Positions 18,612 through 25,822 of a stretch of 64,000 bases of DNA are shown here, piece after piece; position 1 is the first letter of the stretch, and every line of letters starts with the position of its first letter. The translations under genes were made by a program, and so were the position numbers. The DNA comes from Verrucomicrobiota bacterium (lineage in GTDB: Bacteria; Verrucomicrobiota; Verrucomicrobiia; Opitutales; UBA953): positions 101,869 to 165,868 of the forward strand of contig JAURLX010000021.1 in the NCBI GenBank assembly GCA_030830965.1, in the 5' to 3' direction. The notes beneath the pieces are model-generated. The model saw only the letters and a program-made list of their open reading frames with translations. It ran no database searches and had not been told where the DNA came from.

Positions 18612-19409
18612 TCAGGAGCCGTTGTCGGGGATCTTCCTGGCCTCCTCGAAGAGCTTGCGGTCGTCCTGCTTCTCGGCCTTGCCCTTGGGCTGCGGACGGG
18701 CGATGAGCGCGGCGGCGGCCTTCGCGTTCTTCTGCTCCGGCCTGCTTGCGTCGGCCTTCAGGGCCGCCTCGAGATTACGCTGCTTGCCCACGTCGATGCC
18801 GGTCACGCCCGGGACGGGCCTCACGCCTCCCTGCGGAGTCTTCACGCCGGCGACCCCGGCCTGACCCTTGGCCGCAGGCGGCGGCGGCGCCTTGGCCCCC
18901 GCGCCCTTCACGGCTTCCGGCGGCTTCACGCCCTCGACACCAGCGACGCCCTTCGGCGGCGGCGCGCCCTTGGCGCCGGGTTGCATGATTCCGGCGGTGG
19001 GTCGGACGCCCTCGACATCCTCCAGCCCCTTGGTCGCGGGAGGAGGCGGCGCCTTGGCGCCCGCGCCCTTCACGGCCTCCGGCGGCTTCACGCCCTCGAC
19101 GCCGGCGACGCCCTTCGGCGGCGGCGGAGGAGGAGCCTTGGTGACGCCCTTGGAGGCGGGCGCCGGAGGAGGCGGCGTGGACACCGGCTCGGCTCCGCCC
19201 TTCGTCTTCACGCCCTCGACTTTTTCCACGCCGCGGGCGGAAGCGGGCATGACGCCCTTCGCCGAAGGATCGACCGGCCTCACGTCGCCGGCGCCCTCCT
19301 GACGGACGCCACGGACGCCCTCGACCGCGGAAGGCGCGGCGGGCTCCTGCGCGAAGAGGGACGCCAGCGGGACGGCGAGCAGGAGGAGACGGGGGAGTCG
19401 TGGGCTCAT
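18612..19409 (-). CDS. Secreted KGV/EGV repeat protein, unknown
   Basis: A 265-residue protein with a signal peptide (MSPRLPRLLLLAVPLASLFA) and a mature part dominated by low-complexity repeats: short units ending in KGV, EGV, EGVK or EGVR alternate with proline runs (APPPPPPKG, KAPPPPA). Two copies of a 30-residue block (from KGVAGVEGVKPPEAVKGAG onward) lie 54 residues apart. The last 70 residues (from about 195) are ordinary and charged, with a predicted helix (RNLEAALKADASRPEQKN). The Pro-rich extended chain suggests a periplasm-spanning linker. It begins with a 4-base overlap (ATGA) on the preceding gene, so it is translated with the operon. Confidence 0.8.
   Translation of the reverse strand: MSPRLPRLLLLAVPLASLFAQEPAAPSAVEGVRGVRQEGAGDVRPVDPSAKGVMPASARGVEKVEGVKTKGGAEPVSTPPPPAPASKGVTKAPPPPPPKGVAGVEGVKPPEAVKGAGAKAPPPPATKGLEDVEGVRPTAGIMQPGAKGAPPPKGVAGVEGVKPPEAVKGAGAKAPPPPAAKGQAGVAGVKTPQGGVRPVPGVTGIDVGKQRNLEAALKADASRPEQKNAKAAAALIARPQPKGKAEKQDDRKLFEEARKIPDNGS
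18886..19126. repeat. Tandem duplication inside KGV-repeat gene
   Basis: Two nearly identical 79-base blocks, 18886-18964 and 19048-19126, are offset by exactly 162 bases (54 codons) and differ at only a few positions. They encode the repeated block KGVAGVEGVKPPEAVKGAG plus a KAPPPPA tail, so the duplication is in frame. Confidence 0.85.
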
Positions 19410-19969
19410 AGCTGGTTCTGGCGGATGGATCGGCTGAACTCCGCCTCGACGCGGCGCTCATAGTCGGCCAAGGCGGACGGATCCTGGTGCTCGGCAAGAT
19501 AACGGAACACCTGCCGGGTGCGTTCGGCGTAAGGCCGCCATTCCTCCTCGGTGGCCCCGTTGGCCTTGAGCAACGCCGTCGCGTAGAAATACCCCTTGCC
19601 CAGCGTCTCGCGGATCGCGCGCGTGGTCGGCCCGTCCTCGCCGTCGACGGCGACGGACTCCCGGAGGAGCTGGACGAGGTCGTCGATCGCGCCGGACACG
19701 TCGAGCATCTCGATCCGCGCCTTGGCCTTGGCGAGCCGGACCTGATGGCGCACCGAAGGCCGCTCGGACGGAGGCAGCTCGGCCATGAGCAGGTCGTATT
19801 CCTCCACCACCGCAGGCCAGTCCGGCGCAGGGGTGCGTTCCATCCCGCGGATGAGCACGAGGCGCGCCCTCGCCTTCTCTCGCGCCAGCTGCGCCTGTCC
19901 CTCGTTGAAATGGTAGTAGACCACGGCGACGGGGAAGAGCAGCCACAGCAGGGTGAGGAACTTCCTCAC
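19406..19969 (-). CDS. Membrane-anchored helical protein of MoxR/VWA operon
   Basis: A 187-residue protein starting at GTG 19969, which overlaps the stop of the previous gene as GTGA and has GGAAGGGGGG upstream; an in-frame ATG at 20011 would extend it into that gene and is less likely. An N-terminal helix (KFLTLLWLLFPVAVVYYHF) anchors it, and the rest is alpha-helical with a tetratricopeptide-like look (AKAKARIEMLDVSGAIDDL, TLGKGYFYATALLKANG). This may correspond to the TPR component (BatC/BatE) of Bat operons. Translational coupling on both sides supports stoichiometric production. Confidence 0.8.
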   Translation of the reverse strand: MRKFLTLLWLLFPVAVVYYHFNEGQAQLAREKARARLVLIRGMERTPAPDWPAVVEEYDLLMAELPPSERPSVRHQVRLAKAKARIEMLDVSGAIDDLVQLLRESVAVDGEDGPTTRAIRETLGKGYFYATALLKANGATEEEWRPYAERTRQVFRYLAEHQDPSALADYERRVEAEFSRSIRQNQL

Positions 19970-20940
19970 GGGGCACCCCCCTTCCCCGCCGACGCCGGGA
20001 TTACCTTCCACGCGGCGCCGAAGTACTGGAGGGCCACCGGCAGGAAGGACAGCGTCGCCGCCCCCGAAGTCATCGCCAGCAGCGCGAGGCCCGCGAGGTC
20101 GAGCCCCGCCCCCCGCGGGGCCGTGCGGACGACGAGGTCGCCCAGCGCGTCGGTCGGAAGATGCTTCTCGTTGACGTCGTGGTAGGCGCCGCGCAGCGCG
20201 CGGGCGAGGGAGGCGAGCACCTCCGCGTCCTGCCGAGACTGGTGGCCGGCGATGAACGTGCCCTTGCGCGGGTCGCCCAGGCCGAGCACGAGCACGTCCT
20301 TGATCGACCGCGGGCGCGGGAGCACCGGCTGGAGGGGGACGGTGTCGCCGTCGGTGAAGACCAGGAGACGGACGGTCCCCTCGGGCAGACCTTCGACGAG
20401 CCGGACGGCCGCGTTGACCGCGGCGCCAAGATCGGTGGAACCGGGCTTCATGACGTACTGCAGGGGAAGCCCGTCGAAGACGTTACGGACGAGCTCCGGA
20501 TCGCGCGCGTCCATGACCACGGAGTGGGCCTGGGTGTAGAAGCCGATGACGCCGTAGCGGATGTCGCCGCCGACGCGCATCAGCACCGTCTCCACGACCT
20601 CGCGCATGCGCTCCTGGCGGGTGACCTTACCCTCGGGGCCGGCGTCCTTGAGGTACATGCTGGGCGAGAGGTCCGCGACGAAAACGAGGCGCGGCGGATC
20701 CTTCGGCCCCGGGGCCCTGCCCTCCTGCGCGGCCTGATGGAGCTGCCACGTGACGGCGAGCCCCCAGGCAAACGCCGTCAGGCCGGCGCAGCGCAGCAAA
20801 GGGGCTGCCCCCGCCCACGCGCGCGGCCTTCCGTCGGGGCCGAAGGCCAGTCGGGCGACGGCCCGCACCCGGCGCGCGTGGATGGCCTCGGCGACGACGG
20901 CGAGCAGCAGCACCAACAGGGCGGCAAGGACGGGGTTCAT
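19966..20940 (-). CDS. VWA domain protein (BatB-like), first gene of MoxR operon
   Basis: A 324-residue membrane protein. The ATG at 20940 (MNPVLAALLVLLLAVVAEA) is favoured over 21003 because it begins with the expected helix. A second hydrophobic stretch lies at about 48-66. The VWA domain has a MIDAS motif D90-L-S92-P-S94 and FTDGDT; a C-terminal hydrophobic region (about 283-308) completes the BatA/BatB-like layout. It appears to open the eight-gene operon that runs to 11397, with overlaps or gaps of at most 23 bases throughout. Confidence 0.88.
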   Translation of the reverse strand: MNPVLAALLVLLLAVVAEAIHARRVRAVARLAFGPDGRPRAWAGAAPLLRCAGLTAFAWGLAVTWQLHQAAQEGRAPGPKDPPRLVFVADLSPSMYLKDAGPEGKVTRQERMREVVETVLMRVGGDIRYGVIGFYTQAHSVVMDARDPELVRNVFDGLPLQYVMKPGSTDLGAAVNAAVRLVEGLPEGTVRLLVFTDGDTVPLQPVLPRPRSIKDVLVLGLGDPRKGTFIAGHQSRQDAEVLASLARALRGAYHDVNEKHLPTDALGDLVVRTAPRGAGLDLAGLALLAMTSGAATLSFLPVALQYFGAAWKVIPASAGKGGAP

Positions 20941-21076
20941 GCGGGGCGTCCCGGGGGACGACGGGCGTCCCCGATGTCTAAGTAGGGCGACCCCTTCTGG
21001 CAAACGTCCTTTGCCGGGGCGGTCGCGGGCCGGAGGTCTGGCATCAGTCCCGCCATCAGGATGCCAGCCGAGCCGC

Positions 21077-21444
21077 TCAACGGACCGCAGAGGCCAGGGT
21101 CGCCTGCAGCCACCGGACCTCGATGTCGGTCACTTCGGCAAACTTCTCTCCGTAGACGCCGTAGTCGCGGTAGTCGAAGGAGAGGACGATGCATCCGGCA
21201 CGGACGAAGGCGGGGGCGGTGCGGGCGCCGACCCGGGTCTTCACGCCGCCCGTACCGTTGCAGAGCACGAGAGCCGGGAGCCGGGCTTAAGGTCGGAGGG
21301 CGTGTAAAGATCGCCCGCCATCCTCACTCCGTCGGCGAAGATGACGACGGACCTCCGCTCGACGCCCTCCATCGCCCCCGGCGCCGCGTCAAGCCGGCAA
21401 AGGAGCAGGCCGACCAACGTGTAAAGTGAGATACGCGTAAGCAT
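21077..21444 (-). pseudogene. Broken alpha/beta hydrolase gene
   Basis: Two minus-strand frames together read as the N-terminal part of an exported alpha/beta hydrolase: signal MLTRISLYTLVGLLLCRL, then VVIFADGVRMAGDLYTPSDL in the first frame (21241-21444), continuing LVLCNGTGGVKTRVG and FDYRDYGVYGEKFAEVTDIE in another frame (21077-21268). The shift lies near 21265-21285 (PGSRL to ALVLCNG). The second frame ends after about 60 residues at LQATLASAVR, before any catalytic serine, so the gene is both frameshifted and truncated. A sequencing error could explain the frameshift but not the missing C-terminal two thirds. Confidence 0.75.
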
Positions 21445-21500
21445 GGGGTCGCCCTGAAAACCCCGCGGAGGACCTAAAGTTACGGGCAGGCGGTGCCGGC

Positions 21501-21893
21501 TCAGGCCCCGACCATGCGCATCCAGTCGGCGAGATTGTAGTAGTTCGTCACGCGGGCGACCCGGCCGTCCCGGATCTCGAAGAACGCGCCGACGCGCAGG
21601 CGGTACTTCTGCCCGTTCGCGGGCGGGAGGCCTTCGTCGGTGACGAGATACTCGCCCTCGATGAAGAACTCGGCCGCGGCGCGGGACGAATCAGGACCGT
21701 TGAAGACGACGAGGTCCTTCACCTGCTCACGGTAGCAGCGGTCCATGCGCCCGAGGAAGGCGCGGAAGGCATCGACGCCCCGCTCGACGGCGCCCTCATT
21801 GACCTCATGCACGACCTCCGCGTGAAGCAGCGCGAGCAGCGCCTCGCGGTCGCCCGAGTTAAAGGCCGCATAGTAGTCGTGGATGAGCTTCAT
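21501..21893 (-). CDS. SnoaL-like / NTF2-fold protein
   Basis: A 130-residue protein of the NTF2/SnoaL superfamily, most like the ketosteroid-isomerase-related group: LIHDYYAAFNSGDREALLALL at the N-terminus, GVDAFRAFLGRMDRCY in the middle, and FFEIRDGRVARVTNYYNLADW at the end. Such folds bind small hydrophobic ligands, but the substrate here is unknown. It begins 3 bases after the nitrilase stop, so it is the last gene of a four-gene coupled set (LamG-like, GNAT, nitrilase, SnoaL-like). Confidence 0.88.
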   Translation of the reverse strand: MKLIHDYYAAFNSGDREALLALLHAEVVHEVNEGAVERGVDAFRAFLGRMDRCYREQVKDLVVFNGPDSSRAAAEFFIEGEYLVTDEGLPPANGQKYRLRVGAFFEIRDGRVARVTNYYNLADWMRMVGA

Positions 21894-21896
21894 GGT

Positions 21897-22748
21897 TCAG
21901 GAAAGGACGCGTACGCGGCCGGCGCGGAGGCGGGCGGGATTGGTCTCGGCCCGCGCGGCGCGGGCGCGGCGCAGGGCGGCGAGGTCGGCGTGCACGGACA
22001 GCACGTGGTCGCCGCGCCGGGCGGGCGGGGTGGACAGTTGCCGGAAGGCGCCCGCGAAAGCCAACTGCGAGGGCGAGAAGAAGGCGGCGCGGCCGACGTT
22101 GTCGTCGACGAGCTCCGCACGGGCGCGGCCGACGAGGTGGCTCACGCCGACCTGGCAGCAGAGCTCGACGGCGCGTGCGTCGGCGCACCGTCCGACGCGC
22201 TCGACGCCGAGGACGGTCTCGGTGGCGCTGGGCACGAGGATGACGTCGACGTCCTTTCCGCGCAGGGCTCCGGCGACCTCGGGCACCTCGATGTCTAGGC
22301 AAGTCACGACGCACAGGCGCGCGCCCTTGAACTTCCAGATCCGAACGCCCTCGCCCGGCGTGAAGGCCTTTTCCCATGGGGTGAGATGCAGCTTGTCCTG
22401 ATGCAGGCGGCTTCCGCCGGCCAGAATGGGAGCACGGTTGAGCAGACGGCCGCGGGCGTCGATGAAGGGTACGGTGCCCAGGACGACGGCCTTGTCCTTT
22501 CGGGAGAGACGACGGGATAGCCCCGGCCAGAGTCCGGCCCAGAAGAGCCCGGCGACCGCTCGGGTGGCGCCCCTGCCCTTCACGAACTGCTCCAGTCCGA
22601 GCCAGAGGAGCTCGGGCAGCAGCACGACGTCCGCGCCGGACTTCCATGACTCCTCGACCAGGGAGGCGACGCGGTCGACGAAGGCCTCGGCGTTGGGCAC
22701 GCGGGCCCCGACGTCGAAGGTGCGGAGGTCGATCTTCAGTCGTGCCAT
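21897..22748 (-). CDS. Carbon-nitrogen hydrolase (nitrilase superfamily)
   Basis: A 283-residue enzyme of the nitrilase superfamily. The ATG at 22748 (MARLKIDLRTFDVG) is chosen; the reading frame continues upstream but inside the GNAT gene. The catalytic triad is E46 (VLLPELLW), K119 (HQDKLHLTPWEK) and C150 (CVVTCLDIEVPE). It should hydrolyse an amide or nitrile C-N bond in the cytoplasm. It overlaps the GNAT gene by 13 bases. Fused GNAT-nitrilase proteins are known, so this pair looks like the split form of that enzyme. Confidence 0.92.
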   Translation of the reverse strand: MARLKIDLRTFDVGARVPNAEAFVDRVASLVEESWKSGADVVLLPELLWLGLEQFVKGRGATRAVAGLFWAGLWPGLSRRLSRKDKAVVLGTVPFIDARGRLLNRAPILAGGSRLHQDKLHLTPWEKAFTPGEGVRIWKFKGARLCVVTCLDIEVPEVAGALRGKDVDVILVPSATETVLGVERVGRCADARAVELCCQVGVSHLVGRARAELVDDNVGRAAFFSPSQLAFAGAFRQLSTPPARRGDHVLSVHADLAALRRARAARAETNPARLRAGRVRVLS

Positions 22749-23350
22749 GTGCGGGTCCAGAAGGTGAGGGTCTTGGGAGATTCCTGCGTCTCGCCCAACT
22801 CCTTCCAAGGGAAAACGGCCCTGAGCTCGGGACGGCGCGCGTAGCCGAGCCCGGACCAGAAAGCGTCTAGGGGCTTCCACCCCGCCGGACGCGCGGGATG
22901 GTCGGACGGACGATCGACCGAGCAGAAGGCCGCGGACGAAAGCCCGAGCCGACGCCCATGGGCTTCGCGTCGGGCGAAGAACTCCCGTCCCAGGCCGCGT
23001 CCACGATGCTCCGGGAGCACCACGCTCTCGGCAAGATAGAGGAATGCGGCGGGGTTCAGCCCCGCGGCGACGAAGGGCGCGCGGAAGGCCTCCTGTTCAT
23101 CCTCCAGCGGCAGGCAGGTCGTCGCACCGATCGGCCGTCCGTCGGCATCGAGCGCCAGCACGGCCAGAGAACGCGGGCTGCGCAGATAGACCGAGAGGTA
23201 TCCGCGCTCGTAGGCCTCGTCGCCTTCATAGAGGTAGGGGTACTCCCGGAAGACCCGGATGCGGAGTCCGCCGAGGGCCGGGATCCAGGGACCCAACTCC
23301 GGTCCGGCTACCTCGAGCAGCCGCGGTGGCGGGCCGTCGGCCAAGTTCAA
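22736..23350 (-). CDS. GNAT family N-acetyltransferase
   Basis: A 204-residue GNAT acetyltransferase. The acetyl-CoA-binding motif A is visible as VVLPEHRGRGLGREFFARREAH, preceded by the beta4 strand FLYLAESV. The N-terminus is typical of acyltransferases linked to nitrilases. It starts 4 bases inside the end of the LamG-like gene and overlaps the downstream nitrilase by 13 bases, so all three are translationally coupled. Together with the nitrilase it may process an amide or amine metabolite; the substrate is unknown. Confidence 0.9.
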   Translation of the reverse strand: MNLADGPPPRLLEVAGPELGPWIPALGGLRIRVFREYPYLYEGDEAYERGYLSVYLRSPRSLAVLALDADGRPIGATTCLPLEDEQEAFRAPFVAAGLNPAAFLYLAESVVLPEHRGRGLGREFFARREAHGRRLGLSSAAFCSVDRPSDHPARPAGWKPLDAFWSGLGYARRPELRAVFPWKELGETQESPKTLTFWTRTWHD

Positions 23351-23970
23351 CGCGCCTCGCCGGCGTGACGGAGCGTGACCTGACGGAAGGCGGCGCCCTG
23401 CCCCTTGGTGATGAGCGCCACGAGGCCCTTGCGGTCCTTGAAGCGCGGGTGCGTCGCCTCGAGCTCCTTGTCGTCGAGTCGCACGCGGTAACGGTCGCCC
23501 ACGATCTCGATGCGGATGTCATGCCACTTCGCCGGATCGACCGGCATCTTCAGCTCGGCGACCTTGGTGGACTTCGTGGTTTTTGCGATCCCGCTCATGT
23601 GGGTGATCCAGACCGCATCCTTGCTCACGAACGTGCGGGCGAGATGCAGGTTCGGGGCGACGGTGTCGCGGCATCCGAACGCGATCGACTGCGCGCCGCC
23701 CAGCCGGAACTGCGCCTGGATGACGAGGCCGCCGGCGTCCAGGCGGTAGGTGCAGGAGGAGTGGTGGTTGTCCTCCTTGAGCTCGTCGCCGAAGAGGGCC
23801 CCGTCCTTCACGCTCCATTCGCCGATGCCGGCACTCCATCCGTTGATGGGCTTCTTGCGCGTAGGCCCCTGCGGCTGGTCGAAGGGCGTGCTGACGATCA
23901 GCGAGCCGGCCGGCACGGGCGCGTCGGCCGCGAGGACGGAGGCGGCCAGCAGGGACAGGAGGAGACGCAT
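23347..23970 (-). CDS. Secreted LamG/DUF1080-like protein
   Basis: A 207-residue secreted protein starting at ATG 23970 with signal MRLLLSLLAASVLAADA. The rest is a concanavalin-like jelly roll: GEWSVKDGALFGDELKED, FRLGGAQSIAFGCRD, KWHDIRIEIVGDRYRVRLDD and a final FRQVTLRHAG strand, as in DUF1080 (3-keto-disaccharide hydrolase-like) proteins. It may bind or act on carbohydrate outside the cytoplasm. It is first in the minus-strand set leading to GNAT and nitrilase, an odd mix of exported and cytoplasmic products, and is divergent from a similar protein at 24047. Confidence 0.85.
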   Translation of the reverse strand: MRLLLSLLAASVLAADAPVPAGSLIVSTPFDQPQGPTRKKPINGWSAGIGEWSVKDGALFGDELKEDNHHSSCTYRLDAGGLVIQAQFRLGGAQSIAFGCRDTVAPNLHLARTFVSKDAVWITHMSGIAKTTKSTKVAELKMPVDPAKWHDIRIEIVGDRYRVRLDDKELEATHPRFKDRKGLVALITKGQGAAFRQVTLRHAGEAR

Positions 23971-24046
23971 GCGGGGATGAAAGCCCGGACCGGGGAGATG
24001 ACAACCCCGCCTTGCTCCGGACGACCGGGCGCTCAGCATCCGATGC

Positions 24047-24676
24047 ATGGACCTGCTGCTGCTCCTCGCCGCCCTGAACGCCCCCACCCCGCTCTTCCAG
24101 GACGACTTCTCCCACGAGGGCCTGGGCGAGTGGAAATCGGTCATCCCAGCCTTCGAGGTCAAGGACGGCGTTCTGCACGCGCATCAGGCCAGAGCCGACC
24201 ACGGCGCGGTCGGCAGGGTGCACCGGGCCATGCGCGACGTCGCCGCGGAGTTCCGCTTCCGCCTGGAAGGGTCGACCGGCTTCAACGCGGTGTTCGACGA
24301 TCAGGCCCACAAGGGCTCGCACGCCGGACACATCCTCCGCGTGGCCTTCACCCCGGGCCGCATCACCCTGGGCGACGACAAGGAGGGCGTGATGCGCAAC
24401 GACCTCTACGAGCTCCGCCGGACACCCGAGGGCAAACAGAAGTCCGCAGAACTGCTCAAGGGCCGCTCCGCCAGCGTGGCCGTCAAGCTGGAGCAGGAAC
24501 GTTGGCATTCCGTGCGCATCGAAGTGAAGGGCGACCTGCTACGGGTCTTCCTGGACGGAAAGCCCGCTGGCGAACTTCGCTCTCCCGGCGTGGCCCACCC
24601 GACCAAAACGAGCTTTCATTTCACCGTGAACGGCAAGGGCATGTCCTTCGACGACGTACGGCTGACGGCCCTCTGA
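24047..24676 (+). CDS. LamG/DUF1080-like protein
   Basis: A 209-residue jelly-roll protein that starts with a short signal-like stretch (MDLLLLLAALNAPTPLF) and continues FSHEGLGEWKSVIPAFEVKD, FRFRLEGSTGFNAVFDD, RWHSVRIEVKGDLLRVFLDG and FDDVRLTAL. It is a distant paralogue of the product of the divergent gene at 23970, with only 76 bases between the two starts, so they may share a control region. Carbohydrate binding or 3-keto-glycoside hydrolysis is the family-level guess. Confidence 0.85.
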   Translation: MDLLLLLAALNAPTPLFQDDFSHEGLGEWKSVIPAFEVKDGVLHAHQARADHGAVGRVHRAMRDVAAEFRFRLEGSTGFNAVFDDQAHKGSHAGHILRVAFTPGRITLGDDKEGVMRNDLYELRRTPEGKQKSAELLKGRSASVAVKLEQERWHSVRIEVKGDLLRVFLDGKPAGELRSPGVAHPTKTSFHFTVNGKGMSFDDVRLTAL

Positions 24677-24720
24677 GGCCCGGGCTTGCGAAGGACATCC
24701 GAACGGGTTCGCTACGTTCC

Positions 24721-25776
24721 ATGCCCACCCAAGCCAAGGCCTACGGCTCCGCCTCCCCCTCCTCGAAGCTCGCCCCGCTTGAGATCACGCGCCGGGCCCC
24801 GGGCCCGACCGACGTCGAGATGGAGATCCTCTTCTGCGGAGTCTGCCATTCCGACGTGCATACGGCCCGCGGCGAATGGCCCGGCACGAACTACGCCTGC
24901 GTCCCCGGTCATGAGATCGTCGGACGCGTGACACGGGTCGGCGCCAAGGTGACCAAGTTCAAGGTGGGCGACATCGGCGCCACGGGCTGCATGGTCGACT
25001 CCTGCCGCACCTGCCGGAGCTGCCAGCAAGGGCTGGAGCAGTTCTGCCTCACGGGCGCCACGTTCACCTACAACAGCCCCGACAAGCATCTCGGCGGCCA
25101 CACCTACGGCGGCTACTCTTCGGGCATCGTCGTCGACGAAGCCTTCACCCTGCGCGTGCCCGGAGGGCTCGACCTCGCCGCCACCGCCCCCCTGCTCTGC
25201 GCCGGCATCACGACCTATTCGCCGCTCCGACGCTGGAAGGCCGGCCCCGGCCAGAAGGTCGGCATCGTCGGTCTCGGCGGCCTCGGCCACATGGGCGTCA
25301 AATTCGCCCGCGCCTTCGGCGCCCAGGTGGTGCTCTTCACGACCTCCCCCGCCAAGGTCGCCGACGGCCTCCGCCTCGGCGCCCATGAGGTCGTGGTCTC
25401 GACCGACGCCGCCGCGATGGCCAAGCACGCCGGCTCGCTCGACTTCATCCTCGACTGCGTCTCGGCCCAACACGACCTCAACGCCTACCTGGGGCTGCTC
25501 AAGGTCGACGGCACGCTCTGCCTGGTCGGCGTCCCGGAAAAACCCCTGGCCGTCCACGCCTTCAACGTGATCATGCCCCGACGCAACTTCACGGGCTCCG
25601 CCATCGGCGGCATCGCCGAGACCCAGGAGATGCTCGATTTCTGCGCCCGGCACGGGATCGTCTCGGACATCGAGCTCATCCCGATGCAGCAGATCAACGA
25701 GGCGTGGGACCGCATGATCCGGCAGGACGTCCGCTACCGCTTCGTGATCGACATGGCCTCGCTGAAGCGGGCCTGA
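24721..25776 (+). CDS. Zinc-dependent NAD(P) alcohol dehydrogenase (YahK/CAD type)
   Basis: A 351-residue medium-chain dehydrogenase. The catalytic zinc ligands are in CGVCHSDVHTARGEWPG and PGHEIVGRV, and the structural zinc site is CRTCRSCQQGLEQFC. The Rossmann motif is GIVGLGGLGHMGVKFARAFG, which followed by TTSPAK suggests an NADP-preferring aldehyde reductase of the cinnamyl alcohol dehydrogenase/YahK group. The reading frame is open far upstream, but only as the antisense of neighbouring genes; the ATG at 24721 is the natural start. It is likely a single gene acting on aldehydes in the cytoplasm. Confidence 0.94.
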   Translation: MPTQAKAYGSASPSSKLAPLEITRRAPGPTDVEMEILFCGVCHSDVHTARGEWPGTNYACVPGHEIVGRVTRVGAKVTKFKVGDIGATGCMVDSCRTCRSCQQGLEQFCLTGATFTYNSPDKHLGGHTYGGYSSGIVVDEAFTLRVPGGLDLAATAPLLCAGITTYSPLRRWKAGPGQKVGIVGLGGLGHMGVKFARAFGAQVVLFTTSPAKVADGLRLGAHEVVVSTDAAAMAKHAGSLDFILDCVSAQHDLNAYLGLLKVDGTLCLVGVPEKPLAVHAFNVIMPRRNFTGSAIGGIAETQEMLDFCARHGIVSDIELIPMQQINEAWDRMIRQDVRYRFVIDMASLKRA

Positions 25777-25822
25777 TCGGTTTATCGCTTGGCAGGAAGG
25801 CCGGGGTGTGGACGTTGCGTCC

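Noticed and set aside
16930..18864. 644-codon plus-strand open frame
   Set aside because: Antisense to the 1180-aa gene and lacking any recognisable domain.
18886..19126. CRISPR-like array
   Set aside because: The repeats are in-frame coding duplications inside a gene, only two copies, with no spacers.
23044..24720. Long plus-strand open frame ahead of the alcohol dehydrogenase
   Set aside because: It is antisense to the GNAT and LamG-like genes and then crosses the plus-strand LamG gene in another frame; the dehydrogenase has a natural ATG at 24721.
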